Positions 17,110 to 25,832 of a stretch of DNA of 64,000 bases are shown here, one piece after another. The translations under genes and the position numbers were made by a program. The notes under the pieces were generated by a model, which worked only from the letters and a program-made list of their open reading frames with translations, made no database searches and was not told where the DNA came from. The stretch is from Gammaproteobacteria bacterium (GTDB taxonomy: Bacteria > Pseudomonadota > Gammaproteobacteria > Xanthomonadales > Wenzhouxiangellaceae). Position 1 is the first letter of the stretch. Each line of letters opens with the position of its first letter. The stretch covers positions 1-64,000 of the forward strand of contig JAJFKY010000014.1 of the NCBI GenBank assembly GCA_021772975.1, written 5' to 3'.

Positions 17110-18513
17110 TTAATTGCATGCAACCGGGGTAGTGTTAAGCAGAATGCCGGCGGGGATTGAGATCAATCCGGGGATAAAAAACTGTACATCCCAGTCCACC
17201 AATTCCTGTGGCTGCATGATCTTACTGGTGATGGTTGAAACCCGCGGGCCTGCCGGGCATTTGGTGAATACCCGCGCCAGTGGTTTGAGCGTGCCATTTT
17301 CAGTGACTTTGAAGACGCCATCATAATGACGCGAAGCACTGGCGGCTGAATCAGCGCAAGGCTGCTGACCCGGATAACTACTCAGCTGTAATTTAGCGTC
17401 CACACATTGTGCGGTTTGATTAAAGGCCGCAAAGTTAAGTTGATATTCCACACCGTAGTTAGCGGTGGACCAGGGGTCGCTGTCACGCCCTTCGCTGGCT
17501 CCGGAGGTATTGGTGTAGTAATAACCCAACGCCGGGGAGCGCTGCGAGTTACTGGAGGGTGTTGTGGTACTGGGGTTCATCCGGCAATCACTACCAACCT
17601 GTTGGTTGGGCGGCGCCAGTAATAACTCCCAACCCTGGCTGGAATTGGCGGAGTTGATCGGTACGCTCAGTCCACCGCGCCATATCTCGTACTGATAAAT
17701 ACCTGCCGGACGACCCCAGCCGATGTTATCAGGGTCGGTACAGGGTGCGCCGCCGGGGCCCTGACCACTGGGAACATTGCCCCAGGCGTAAGCGCGTTTG
17801 CTTAAACTATTGGCCAGCGCCACAGAACCATTGACTGCCCTGGTGGCTACCACCCGCACAGTCAGACATCCGTTGGCGCGGACCTTGATACGGGCATCCA
17901 CAGACTTGCTGTTATCGGTTCTTAGGTTAACCAATGCAAACACACCCGAAATGGTCTGATCGAACAGCTTTACAAAAGTTGATCCATTGGCTGTGCCGAC
18001 GGTGTTGGGCAGCCCCGCCGGCGATTTTAGAATGGCTAAACCAACGGCATAGGAAGGGCTTTTGCCGGCATCCAGTGAGCCGGTATCCAGTTCTGAAATT
18101 GCCGCGCCGTAGGCATTGAAGGTGACTGAGCTGCCAGCTGTGGCCGGTTCCAGCAAGACGTAAAAACGCGCGCCGTTGCCCAGATTCTGATTAAAATGAT
18201 GCATATAAAATGCGAATTCACGCAGGCTGCCAGCCGGGCAGTTCTGCCCGTAATCGGTGCTGCTGAGTGTCCGCCGGACGGTATTCGGATCCTGGGGTGA
18301 CATCTGCATGGTTCCCAGTATCAACCCTTCACGGTTAACACTTTCAGGATTATTGCTGATAATCATCGGTGCGCCTTCCATCCGGCCGGGCAAATCCTGG
18401 AGCGAGCCAAAAGCCGGTTGTGCCTGGGCACTGGGAAACCCGATGATGGCAAAGCTAATAATGACAAGTAAGTATTTGACAGAGTGGTACTTGAGGTGAT
18501 TGTAAAACAACAT
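17110..18513 (-). CDS. Secreted protein of unknown function
   Basis: I do not recognise a family. The 467-residue protein has a clear Sec signal peptide (YLLVIISFAIIGFPSAQAQ) and a strong ribosome site (AAGGAG, 8 bp). The mature chain is rich in Gly, Ser, Asn and Pro, with several Cys in the second half (CPAGS, CTDPDN, QCVDAKLQL, CADSA, CPAGP, PVACN), suggesting disulphides and a beta-sheet fold. No catalytic motif, anchor or C-terminal sorting signal is seen. It is monocistronic with its own hairpin terminator. An extracellular or cell-surface role is likely. Confidence 0.6.
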   Translation of the reverse strand: MLFYNHLKYHSVKYLLVIISFAIIGFPSAQAQPAFGSLQDLPGRMEGAPMIISNNPESVNREGLILGTMQMSPQDPNTVRRTLSSTDYGQNCPAGSLREFAFYMHHFNQNLGNGARFYVLLEPATAGSSVTFNAYGAAISELDTGSLDAGKSPSYAVGLAILKSPAGLPNTVGTANGSTFVKLFDQTISGVFALVNLRTDNSKSVDARIKVRANGCLTVRVVATRAVNGSVALANSLSKRAYAWGNVPSGQGPGGAPCTDPDNIGWGRPAGIYQYEIWRGGLSVPINSANSSQGWELLLAPPNQQVGSDCRMNPSTTTPSSNSQRSPALGYYYTNTSGASEGRDSDPWSTANYGVEYQLNFAAFNQTAQCVDAKLQLSSYPGQQPCADSAASASRHYDGVFKVTENGTLKPLARVFTKCPAGPRVSTITSKIMQPQELVDWDVQFFIPGLISIPAGILLNTTPVACN

Positions 18514-19240
18514 ATTGCAACTCCTTTTGCAGGCTGATAAGGACAGGGGAAAGTTTAACCTAGCATCCTTGCATGGTCAGCAAGCTTCGACCAGAAATGC
18601 TGAGTAATACACTCTCGACCGAAACTTTTTCCAACTGGTATTGATTATAGTTAATGTTGATAAATAAACAGTGAAGGCGGCAGTTAATAACGCTGATACG
18701 CTGATAAAATTTAATTAAATATCAGTTAATAAAATGACGATAAAATCAAATCGATAAATTAAAAAATAATTATTCGTAACAATCGAATTATCAGTGTCAG
18801 CCGGGCATAACAGGCCATCACTTGATGAAGGCTTTGTTTCTGGCAGACGGAAAGCTATTGGCTGGCAAGGTCATAGCTTGTAAAAACAGCAGGGTTACCT
18901 ATTGTTATGTGCCGCGACATCGCTATTATTGTGTCGGCATAAAATGTCTGGTGCTCGAATGCCTGACCGCTGTCAGGCCGTTGTCGCGGCCTGGAGCTAT
19001 GCAATACAAGGTATTTGGTGCGGACCGGTTCTGAAACAGTCCGCTATTACGGCCTTACGGGTTTTATAACTTATGTTATATATTTAATGTGCCAGTCACC
19101 GGCGCATATAAGCCTTTATCGATAGCTCATTGATAAAGTTAGTAAAATACCTGCCGCCGGCTACAGGACAGTTGTTAATTGCCGGTAAAAAGTACTATGA
19201 TTCCAAATCGCTATAACGCCATGACTAGCAATTGATATTT
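18514..19240. other. Long AT-rich intergenic region
   Basis: About 730 bp, strongly AT-rich from 18640 to 18800 and again near 19070. It separates two divergently transcribed exported protein genes, so promoters are expected, but none can be assigned. One 70-codon frame at 18822-19034 has no ribosome site or recognisable content. Confidence 0.4.
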
Positions 19241-20089
19241 ATGTTTAAGCACTATTTAACCTGCCTGTTAAGCCGGACTGCCATTGTCAGCCTCGTGACG
19301 CTGTCATGTGCTGATCTTGCATTGGCTCAGTCAAGGGATGGTTTTTACGCTGATCTGGTGGAGTTTGCTGATTTGCTGGTGCCTGACGGTACCCGTATAA
19401 CGCTGGGTGTGGGGCCTGAACTCAGCCCGGATTATTTTGGTTCCGACGAGTATGAAATTGAGCCGGATATCTTGTTCGCGATACGTCTGGGGCAGATATT
19501 CAGGGTAGGCAATGATGGTGCAGCGCTCAACATTCTGGGGCTTAAGGGGGTTGAGTTTGGCCCTGTGGTACGTACCACAGGCGGGCGGAATGAAAGAGAA
19601 AATGCTGCTTTGACCGGTCTGGGTAATATCGGGACCAGCCTTGATCTGGGTGTTTATGCCAAGGTGAATGTAGCGGATTATTTTTCTGCGCGTATCCGTT
19701 ACTACCATGCAGTGGTCGGTGGCGGCAATGGCGGGCTGTTGGATTTGACCTTGACCAGGTTGATCTATCAGCAGAATGATTTATCGATTGCCATGAGTCT
19801 GCGCGCCAGTTGGGCACAGAAAAACCGGGCGGAGCAGTTTTTTGGTATTTCAGCTCAGCAATCGGCTGATTCGGGCTTGCCTGAATATTCCCCCGGTGCT
19901 TCTTTTCAGGATCTGCGTGTCAATATCGGTGCGCGCTGGCAGTTTGATGAAAACTGGTCATTAAACGGCTTTGCCCGTTTTGCCCGCTTACTGGGAGATA
20001 TTGTTGACAGTCCGATCGTGCGTCCACTGGGCTCGCCTAATCAATTCACGCTGGGCAGTTACATAGCCTATAGCTTTAACATCGACTGA
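19241..20089 (+). CDS. MipA/OmpV-family outer membrane protein
   Basis: The 282-residue product carries a signal peptide (LSRTAIVSLVTLSCADLALA) and then amphipathic beta strands ending in aromatic residues. The family pattern is seen in ITLGVGPELSPDYFGSDEY near the N-terminus, repeated central barrel strands, and the closing strand LGSYIAYSFNID with a terminal aromatic-hydrophobic pattern. MipA/OmpV proteins are outer membrane barrels; some scaffold murein enzymes, others respond to osmolarity or metals. The ATG at 19241 is preferred to the TTG 9 bp earlier. No operon partner. Confidence 0.8.
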   Translation: MFKHYLTCLLSRTAIVSLVTLSCADLALAQSRDGFYADLVEFADLLVPDGTRITLGVGPELSPDYFGSDEYEIEPDILFAIRLGQIFRVGNDGAALNILGLKGVEFGPVVRTTGGRNERENAALTGLGNIGTSLDLGVYAKVNVADYFSARIRYYHAVVGGGNGGLLDLTLTRLIYQQNDLSIAMSLRASWAQKNRAEQFFGISAQQSADSGLPEYSPGASFQDLRVNIGARWQFDENWSLNGFARFARLLGDIVDSPIVRPLGSPNQFTLGSYIAYSFNID

Positions 20090-20140
20090 GCAAAGCGATC
20101 TTATCGAGTGGCCGCTGCCGGTTATTAAGCTGATCACCCA

Positions 20141-21010
20141 TCAGCGATTACTGCCACAGCCAGCTTCAGTCAGGCCGCGTATTTCCCCCGGATCGGTAAA
20201 CAAATCTCCGCCAAGCCGGGTCCGCCAGGCATCGCCGCTGCCGGCTGCGGCAATCGGCACATGAATACCGATGGTGCGGGCTGGTTTCAGCCTTTGATCC
20301 AGAATCGATTGGCCCGCTGCACTGCCCAGAAACCAGTAAGGCGGAAACGCCGCATCCAGTGGTTGTGCATCCCAGTGAGCCTGGTGCGGGGCAAATAAAC
20401 TGTCATCGCTATCAGCATCGCCCAGATGCAGTACTGTCATACTGTCATTTAACGTCACCCGAAAGGCCAGATTTTCAATATTTTCGGTACGCTGACCACC
20501 GGCGTGCGGGATACGTACCACAGCAATGTCGATTGAACCAACGCTGGCAGACTGAGCCGGATCACCCGCCGCCAGCGTAAAGGCATGCAGACGCTGCAGC
20601 ATTGCATCATCGGCACCCGCTGCCAGCAACGCATCGATGACCTGCCTGCTGGCATACAAAGGCACACTGGGATTGGCGCGTAAAAACGCCAGTGTTGGCG
20701 CAGGCGTAAAATGATCGCCATGCACGTGTGATACAAACACGGCATCAACATTAGCATAGGGTTTGCGACCTTCGATCAGCGCCTGGCGGGTGGCATCCGG
20801 CACCAGCGCATACTGCCCGTAGCTGTCCGCATAAAAGGCGTCAAATAAAATCCTGGTGTCGCCGGAGGTCACCATAATGCCTTCGTTTCCAAGGTAGCGC
20901 GCACAGCCAGGGTTGGCTTCCGGGCTCAGCTCATGCGCGTCCGCTGCAAGTGGCAGCTGGAGTACAGCCAGCCACACCATGGCAAAAAATAAGCTAATAA
21001 CCGGTTTCAT
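20141..21010 (-). CDS. Exported MBL-fold metal-dependent hydrolase
   Basis: Starting at the ATG at 21010 (AGGAG, good spacing), the 289-residue protein has a signal peptide ending AADAH and a metallo-beta-lactamase fold of the YtnP/UlaG-like single-domain type. Metal ligands are visible in SHVHGDHF, the later HAGG histidine, HLGDADSDD, and GIHVP. These proteins hydrolyse varied esters, lactones or phosphoesters; its substrate cannot be read from sequence. An ATG at 21085 would add a non-hydrophobic extension and is rejected. The S51 peptidase gene follows upstream on the same strand, about 140 bp away. Confidence 0.82.
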   Translation of the reverse strand: MKPVISLFFAMVWLAVLQLPLAADAHELSPEANPGCARYLGNEGIMVTSGDTRILFDAFYADSYGQYALVPDATRQALIEGRKPYANVDAVFVSHVHGDHFTPAPTLAFLRANPSVPLYASRQVIDALLAAGADDAMLQRLHAFTLAAGDPAQSASVGSIDIAVVRIPHAGGQRTENIENLAFRVTLNDSMTVLHLGDADSDDSLFAPHQAHWDAQPLDAAFPPYWFLGSAAGQSILDQRLKPARTIGIHVPIAAAGSGDAWRTRLGGDLFTDPGEIRGLTEAGCGSNR

Positions 21011-21153
21011 TTGTCGACTCCTGTGAGCCTGGCTGACAGGCTGAGTAATCAATGTAGTATGCCGAATTGCTGGCGGATAATTCATGCGTCAGAATAGCAC
21101 CGCCGTTTGAACCGTTAAAGCAGTCCGGATTGTCTCGGGTAGTTTGTACGGCG

Positions 21154-21807
21154 CTAGGGCTGCCGGTGAGCGGCTATCGTCAGGTTATTGCTGCTGCCAG
21201 TGTGTCCAGCAGCAGCCAGCACAACCCGGCCCTGCAGGCTGGTCAGTCTGTCCGCGCTGATGATCACGCCTTCACCAAAAGGGATACCGATAACTCGCTC
21301 AACACCGGCCTGCTGTGCTGCGCTGAGAGAAGGCCATTGCTCAGCTTCTTCATGCACGGTGGTGGCGATATCAAACCAGTTCAGGTAATTAATTCTGAGC
21401 CCGGAATGGCCGATACCCGACGTCAGATGAATTGCGCCGGCGGAGATGCCGACAAAAACACTGCCCAGTTGCTGCTGCGTGACTAACCATCCACGGACCT
21501 TTGCCTGATTCAAATAGCGCCAGCCTGGAGACAATTCACCGCCCGCCAATATGATCAGAGCAGGCTCATCGATGATATCCAGGGCCCGTTCATCAGCGGC
21601 CTGCAGATGACAGTGACGGGTTATCGAAAAACGTTCGAATGCGCCGACGGCGAGCTGGTAAAACTCGGGTCTATCATGATTGGAGGCGCCAATATAAACA
21701 CCGGTGGCGAGTTGTTTCCGGCGGATGCTGTGGGCTAAAAAATCCTTCAGTACATCCGATTGAAATAACGGCTGGCTGTCGGCCAGCAGGATATACTCAG
21801 GCTGCAT
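21154..21807 (-). CDS. Peptidase S51 / class I glutamine-amidotransferase-like protein
   Basis: This cytoplasmic 217-residue protein resembles the S51 group (dipeptidase E, cyanophycinase). The nucleophile elbow is GISAGAIHL with serine in place of the amidotransferase cysteine, preceded by IILAGGELSPGW, the usual oxyanion-side motif. Length is close to dipeptidase E (about 230). Family members cut Asp-X dipeptides or cyanophycin-type polymers. No cyanophycin synthetase is in the window, so a dipeptidase-like role is more probable. The start ATG at 21807 lacks a strong ribosome site. Confidence 0.75.
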   Translation of the reverse strand: MQPEYILLADSQPLFQSDVLKDFLAHSIRRKQLATGVYIGASNHDRPEFYQLAVGAFERFSITRHCHLQAADERALDIIDEPALIILAGGELSPGWRYLNQAKVRGWLVTQQQLGSVFVGISAGAIHLTSGIGHSGLRINYLNWFDIATTVHEEAEQWPSLSAAQQAGVERVIGIPFGEGVIISADRLTSLQGRVVLAAAGHTGSSNNLTIAAHRQP

Positions 21808-21910
21808 AATTCAGTTGCGTGCAGATACGTTGCATACGGACCGGACGATCAGTCGATTATTGATTAGATAATTAATGCTGGCGGCCCGCGCTGACTTGAT
21901 CAGCTCAAGG

Positions 21911-21939
21911 GTAAAGAATGCCCCGTGGACGGGGCATTC
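21911..21939 (-). terminator. Rho-independent-type terminator
   Basis: GAATGCCCC, loop GTGGAC, GGGGCATTC: nine perfect pairs followed on the minus strand by CTTTAC. It lies about 40 bp beyond the stop of the small exported protein gene at 21981-22406. Confidence 0.65.
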
Positions 21940-21980
21940 GTATCCGATCGGATAATCATCAGGATCATTGACCCGTGATA

Positions 21981-22406
21981 TTATTGACCCGCATTGGTTC
22001 TGCCTCTGACGTGTAAAGGCATGTAGAAGGACTGTGTGGAAAAGCCTACCCGGGTACATTCATCATTTTCATCCCAGTTAAAAGTAATAAATGAATAATC
22101 ATTGCCATTGCTCATACGAGCGACCAGCTCTTCGTTGAAGCTGAAGCAGGTAATGGTTTCTTCTTCAGCATCCTGGGCCTGGCAAAAGCCAAAGGATGTA
22201 ACGGTGCCATCGCCATTCTGGATATGCCGCGTGCCACAGCCGATGAAATCAATATCATTATTGGTGAAGCGGGCATTAACCATGTCACCACTGGCCGTAC
22301 GGTTATCCAGGTCTACGGTAACAGGTGCGGGCTGCAGTAGCCCCGCACTGGCGGTGAACGCAACACATGCAATCGCTAATACAGGTAAAATTTTGCTTAT
22401 TTTCAT
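21981..22406 (-). CDS. Small exported protein with conserved-looking cysteines
   Basis: The 141-residue product has a signal peptide (KILPVLAIACVAFTASAG) and an acidic mature chain with four cysteines (FIGCGTRHI, FGFCQAQ, ITCFSF, DECTRVGF) that could form two disulphides. I recognise no domain. It is the second gene after a membrane-anchored coiled-coil protein on the same strand, 34 bp downstream of it, and ends at a good hairpin terminator, so the two probably form an operon. Confidence 0.6.
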   Translation of the reverse strand: MKISKILPVLAIACVAFTASAGLLQPAPVTVDLDNRTASGDMVNARFTNNDIDFIGCGTRHIQNGDGTVTSFGFCQAQDAEEETITCFSFNEELVARMSNGNDYSFITFNWDENDECTRVGFSTQSFYMPLHVRGRTNAGQ

Positions 22407-22440
22407 GCTCAGTTTCTCACTCTATCAAGTATCATGATTA

Positions 22441-22965
22441 TCAAAGGCGACCATCAAGTTCCCCAGAGTTTATCGCTCTGACGAGCCTGCTCATCGCCTG
22501 CTTTTTCCCCTCGGGGTTCAGTTTCGCAATTTCATATTGCAAGTTGCTCATGTCCTGTTCTGAAATCATTCCCTGTTGAATATAAAAGTCCAGTTCCTGG
22601 TTAACCAGCTCGAATTGCAGCTGCTGATCCAACAGGTCCGCCTGGTTGCTCTGTACCGGCGGGCTTGAATCCCGGCCATCGCTGACCGCGGGTAGTGAGG
22701 CTTTGAACCGGGTCAGTTCGGCCCGCAGCACTTTCTGGATTTGCTCGAGTGTCAGGGCCGCACTTGAATCAACGCGCGGAACGGGATTTTTAAAGCCAGC
22801 GGCGTCAGTCTGTTGTTGAGCAAGCCCGGCTGCGGGGTAGGCTGTGGTCTGATCCTGAGCCAGCTTTTGCAGCGTCTGTAATTGACCGCGCATAGCCATA
22901 ACCGTAATACATAAGATCACAATAACCACCAGCTGCAGCGTGTTCAGGACAATAGATGTTTTCAT
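22441..22965 (-). CDS. Single-pass membrane protein with coiled-coil periplasmic part
   Basis: The 174-residue protein starts with a strong ribosome site (GAGGAG). Residues 5-25 form one transmembrane helix (LQLVVIVILCITVMAM), followed by a Gln- and Ala-rich heptad region and a helical C-terminus (LDQQLQFELVNQELDFYI...AMSRLVRAIN). No enzyme motif is present. Neighbouring an exported Cys protein, it may be an envelope accessory factor. Family unknown. Confidence 0.55.
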   Translation of the reverse strand: MKTSIVLNTLQLVVIVILCITVMAMRGQLQTLQKLAQDQTTAYPAAGLAQQQTDAAGFKNPVPRVDSSAALTLEQIQKVLRAELTRFKASLPAVSDGRDSSPPVQSNQADLLDQQLQFELVNQELDFYIQQGMISEQDMSNLQYEIAKLNPEGKKQAMSRLVRAINSGELDGRL

Positions 22966-23376
22966 AATTTAACCAGACTCCTCAGATAAAAATCTGGAAG
23001 TTTACTGTTAATAACGTAACGTTCGTTTAAAACAGGACAATCCGCATCACCAGCCGTTAAAGCAGCAGGGGAATTGCGATGGGTGGTTCGGTAGCGAAAT
23101 TTGAAGCTCCGCATCATTATTATTATTCTCAGGAGTGCATTAAAAATATGGAAGCACTTGCCGAACTTCCTGGTGAAAGTATAGCACTCTGCAGTGCTGG
23201 ACATTCAAGCGGTGTAGCTGCCGCAGGCAGCCTCGGCTGATGTGGCGGTGAATGCTAAAAGCCTGTCCGTAAAGGCTTGAGCAGGGTCCGAACTGGCTAT
23301 GCCTACAGCCCGGTACGGCGACTTCCTACAGCATATCGCAGCGTTGTCCTACCTATACGCAGCCGGTAGCAGCGGT
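22966..23376. other. Intergenic region without recognised genes
   Basis: About 410 bp. It includes the promoter region of the small membrane protein operon and the 3' side of the antiporter gene. Open frames are short and lack ribosome sites; no clear terminator or repeat was found. Confidence 0.4.
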
Positions 23377-24624
23377 TTATTCAGGCTGATCTGGCTGGAA
23401 GCGCAGTTTCCACCAGCGGATAGTCAGGGGAACTGAAATATTCAGAAAAAACGCGGTCAGCATCAGCGTGTAGAAAGCCTCCAGGGACATTATCTGATGC
23501 TGTACAAAAGCAATATTCAGAACTACAAAAGCCAGCTCGGCTCTACCCAGCATGCCAAATCCGATCAATAAACTGGCTGGCCAGTCGAACTGTCCGGTGT
23601 AACGGGCCGCGAGGGCGGCGGAGGAGATCTGACCGATAAACAGACCGGCAAACAGAATCAGTGTTTCGGGCAAGACCGATAAAAAAGTCTCCAGATCAAA
23701 AATCAGCTTTGCACCCAGGGTGACAAAAAATACCGGTCCGATCCAGGAGAAGGCTACGTTATCGATAATTTCCCGCGCCTGCTGATAAAAATCAATTTGC
23801 TGCTCGTGATGAAAATCGAAATATTCCCGGCGAATAATCAGGCCGGCCATATACGCGCCGATAGCTGGGTGAAAACCAAACTCGTGGGCCAGCAGGCCGA
23901 CCGAGACTGCGATCAGCAGCAGCGACAACACGATGTACTCACCACGGCCCATGGCCAGAAAAGCACGCAGATGGAACTGTCCGATGATCGGTAGTTTTTT
24001 CAGCAGGCCATGACTGGCCGGGAACAGCCAGCCACCGATCAGCGTGACGGCGATAAAAAAAGTGATCGCCTTGCCCAGTATCCACAGAACCCCACTCAGA
24101 CTGAGTATCGCTTCACCGGTGGCGATAGGCACCAGAATAGCGACCAGCGCCAGTGAGCCGATGTCATCAAGCACCGCCGAGGTCATGATTCCGGTTGCGG
24201 CCGGGGTATGGCTCAGGGCTTCGCTTTTCAACGAAACCATGGTTAGCGAGACTGCCGTGGCGGTCATCGCCAGACCGCACAGCAGCGCGATATTAATGTC
24301 GCCCCAGAACATCAGGGTACTGAAATAGGCGACCGAAAATGGTGCGATAGCGCCGAATAAGGCGATGCCCCAGCTGCGTTTTATGCTGTTCAGAAAATTA
24401 CTGGTGTCTTCTTCGAAACCCAGTGAGAACATAATGATGATGATGCCCAGTTCGGCAAAATCATTGATAAAAACCGGCATATCATGTGGCAGGATGCCAA
24501 TGTTGACCAGCAGGGTACCGCAGAATAAATACCACAGTACCGGGGTCAGGCGCGTTTTATGTGCCAGCAGCGCAGCAACGAACACACTGGCCCAGATAAT
24601 GGCCAGTATGGCAATGTCATGCAC
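23377..24624 (-). CDS. Kef-type cation:proton antiporter (CPA2)
   Basis: A 415-residue inner membrane protein with about 12 hydrophobic segments. It matches the CPA2 exchanger domain: GTLLVNIGIL in helix 2, LGIIIIMFSLGFEEDT in helix 3, and the core sequence TSAVLDDIGSLALVAI where the aspartate pair handles ions, plus FHPAIGAYMAGLII further on. The cytosolic RCK/TrkA-N domain of KefB/C is absent, so it is the short form and its ion (Na+ or K+) is unknown. Translation appears to start with GTG. It is divergent from the nor cluster. Confidence 0.85.
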   Translation of the reverse strand: MHDIAILAIIWASVFVAALLAHKTRLTPVLWYLFCGTLLVNIGILPHDMPVFINDFAELGIIIIMFSLGFEEDTSNFLNSIKRSWGIALFGAIAPFSVAYFSTLMFWGDINIALLCGLAMTATAVSLTMVSLKSEALSHTPAATGIMTSAVLDDIGSLALVAILVPIATGEAILSLSGVLWILGKAITFFIAVTLIGGWLFPASHGLLKKLPIIGQFHLRAFLAMGRGEYIVLSLLLIAVSVGLLAHEFGFHPAIGAYMAGLIIRREYFDFHHEQQIDFYQQAREIIDNVAFSWIGPVFFVTLGAKLIFDLETFLSVLPETLILFAGLFIGQISSAALAARYTGQFDWPASLLIGFGMLGRAELAFVVLNIAFVQHQIMSLEAFYTLMLTAFFLNISVPLTIRWWKLRFQPDQPE

Positions 24625-24792
24625 GCGGCGATATCCGGGCTGATGGCGGTTGGCGGAGAGCGGCCACTATTGGTGAGCTGATGATGAAGCAAAGCCAACA
24701 GGCTAATGGCAGTGGCAAAAAAATTGTTCGCTGCATCGTCAAAACCACAGGACACTTGTGACGACACTATGCACCAAATACTTTGATGGTTG

Positions 24793-24839
24793 TTTGATCT
24801 GGATCAAATGACAGCCACCTGGTTCAGGTATTTTGTATA
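24793..24839 (+). promoter_or_regulatory. FNR/DNR-type box and -10 region of the nor operon
   Basis: TTTGATCTGGATCAAA (24793-24808) is a perfect match to the FNR/DNR consensus TTGAT-N4-ATCAA, with palindrome centre at 24800.5. A TGTATA hexamer at 24834-24839 would put the transcript start near 24842-24846, i.e. the box near -41.5, the class II activating position. A regulator of the FNR/DNR family sensing low oxygen or nitric oxide is therefore expected to switch on the genes at 24876-27281. Confidence 0.75.
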
Positions 24840-24875
24840 CCTACCAAAAGCGAGGCCGGATCGTCATCCGTCGAT

Positions 24876-25235
24876 GTGTCTATGGAACCAGTGGCAGTAG
24901 AAAACATCATGCAGGCAGTTATTGCCGGGGCTGTGGTGATCATGATGGGGGCACTGTATGCAGGGCTATTTGCGTTTGGCCGATTACGCGGCTCCCGCTG
25001 GCTATTGCTGTTGTCGATGCTGGCTTACGCTGGACTGGCCGCCTCGGTATTGGTGCTGGCGCAGGCATTACATCTAAACGGTTACTGGCGCTGGCTGGTG
25101 GGCGCAATGCTCTTGGGTTATCTGCTGGCGCCAGCGGGTATTTGGTGGTTGTGCGTGGGCACCCACGGAGAGTCGACAAGCGCCAGCGGTATTACCAGGT
25201 CAGACAGGCTTAAGACTTTGGAGCAAGATCGATGA
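24876..25235 (+). CDS. Small membrane protein leading the norCB operon
   Basis: The 119-residue product has three hydrophobic helices (AVIAGAVVIMMGALYAGLF, LLLLSMLAYAGLAASVLVL, GAMLLGYLLAPAGIWWL) and a polar C-terminus. Translation could begin at GTG 24876, ATG 24882 or ATG 24909. Its stop overlaps the norC start (ATGA), so translation is coupled. I do not recognise a family; it is not clearly NorE or NorF. The position first in an FNR-box operon suggests a role in NO reductase assembly, stability or electron supply. Confidence 0.6.
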   Translation: MSMEPVAVENIMQAVIAGAVVIMMGALYAGLFAFGRLRGSRWLLLLSMLAYAGLAASVLVLAQALHLNGYWRWLVGAMLLGYLLAPAGIWWLCVGTHGESTSASGITRSDRLKTLEQDR

Positions 25236-25831
25236 GTACTACACTTTGGTGGGCCAGTGAAGAATTTTGGCGCAAGACCGCGGTATGGGTTACTGCATTT
25301 ATGGCCGTGGTATTGATTTTCCTGACTTTTGATTCGGTCAAAAAGATCACCGCGGGCAGTCAGCGGGTACCCGCCTATACGGTGATTAACCAACGAATTT
25401 ATTACCGCTGGAATGCAGAGCGTGGTATGCAGGAGCCGGTCATTGGGGACGAAGCGCCGTTGTTTGGTCAGAAGTTGGATGCCGATGCGGCATGGGCTCT
25501 GGTGGATAAGGGTAAACTGACCATTCAGGCCCGTAACTGCATGAACTGCCATACCTTGTTGGGCAATGGGGCTTATTATGCGCCCGATCTGACCAAGGCA
25601 TGGCTGGATCCGGCCTGGGCGGCTGAGCCGGTGCGTGAGACTTTGATGCTGCAGTTCCTGCTGGATCCGGAAACCAATGCAAGAGGCTTTGGCAGCAACC
25701 GGAAAATGCCGAACCTGCATCTCACTGAAGACGAGGCGCGCGGCATCATCGCTTATCTGAAGTGGATGTCGGCCATTGATACCAATGGTTTTCCGCGTAA
25801 TTTCAAACCCATCGCCCAGCCAGGAGATTGA
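25232..25831 (+). CDS. norC: Nitric oxide reductase cytochrome c subunit
   Basis: The 199-residue subunit is anchored by an N-terminal membrane helix (AVWVTAFMAVVLIFLTF) and exposes a mono-haem c domain in the periplasm. The haem site is CMNCH and the distal methionine is in the RKMPNLHLTEDEA segment. It passes electrons to NorB, where two NO are reduced to N2O. The length is somewhat above that of known NorC (about 146-150) owing to extra N- and C-terminal segments. It overlaps the upstream small gene and is followed by norB within 2 bp. Confidence 0.93.
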   Translation: MSTTLWWASEEFWRKTAVWVTAFMAVVLIFLTFDSVKKITAGSQRVPAYTVINQRIYYRWNAERGMQEPVIGDEAPLFGQKLDADAAWALVDKGKLTIQARNCMNCHTLLGNGAYYAPDLTKAWLDPAWAAEPVRETLMLQFLLDPETNARGFGSNRKMPNLHLTEDEARGIIAYLKWMSAIDTNGFPRNFKPIAQPGD

Positions 25832-25832
25832 C

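Noticed and set aside
18822-19034. A 70-codon frame in the AT-rich gap
   Set aside because: No ribosome site, no recognisable content and composition like the surrounding non-coding DNA.
21811-22059. A minus-strand frame beside the small exported protein
   Set aside because: It overlaps that gene's 3' end and terminator hairpin in another frame.
22962-23204. A minus-strand frame upstream of the small membrane protein
   Set aside because: It has no ribosome site and overlaps the probable promoter and ribosome site of that gene.
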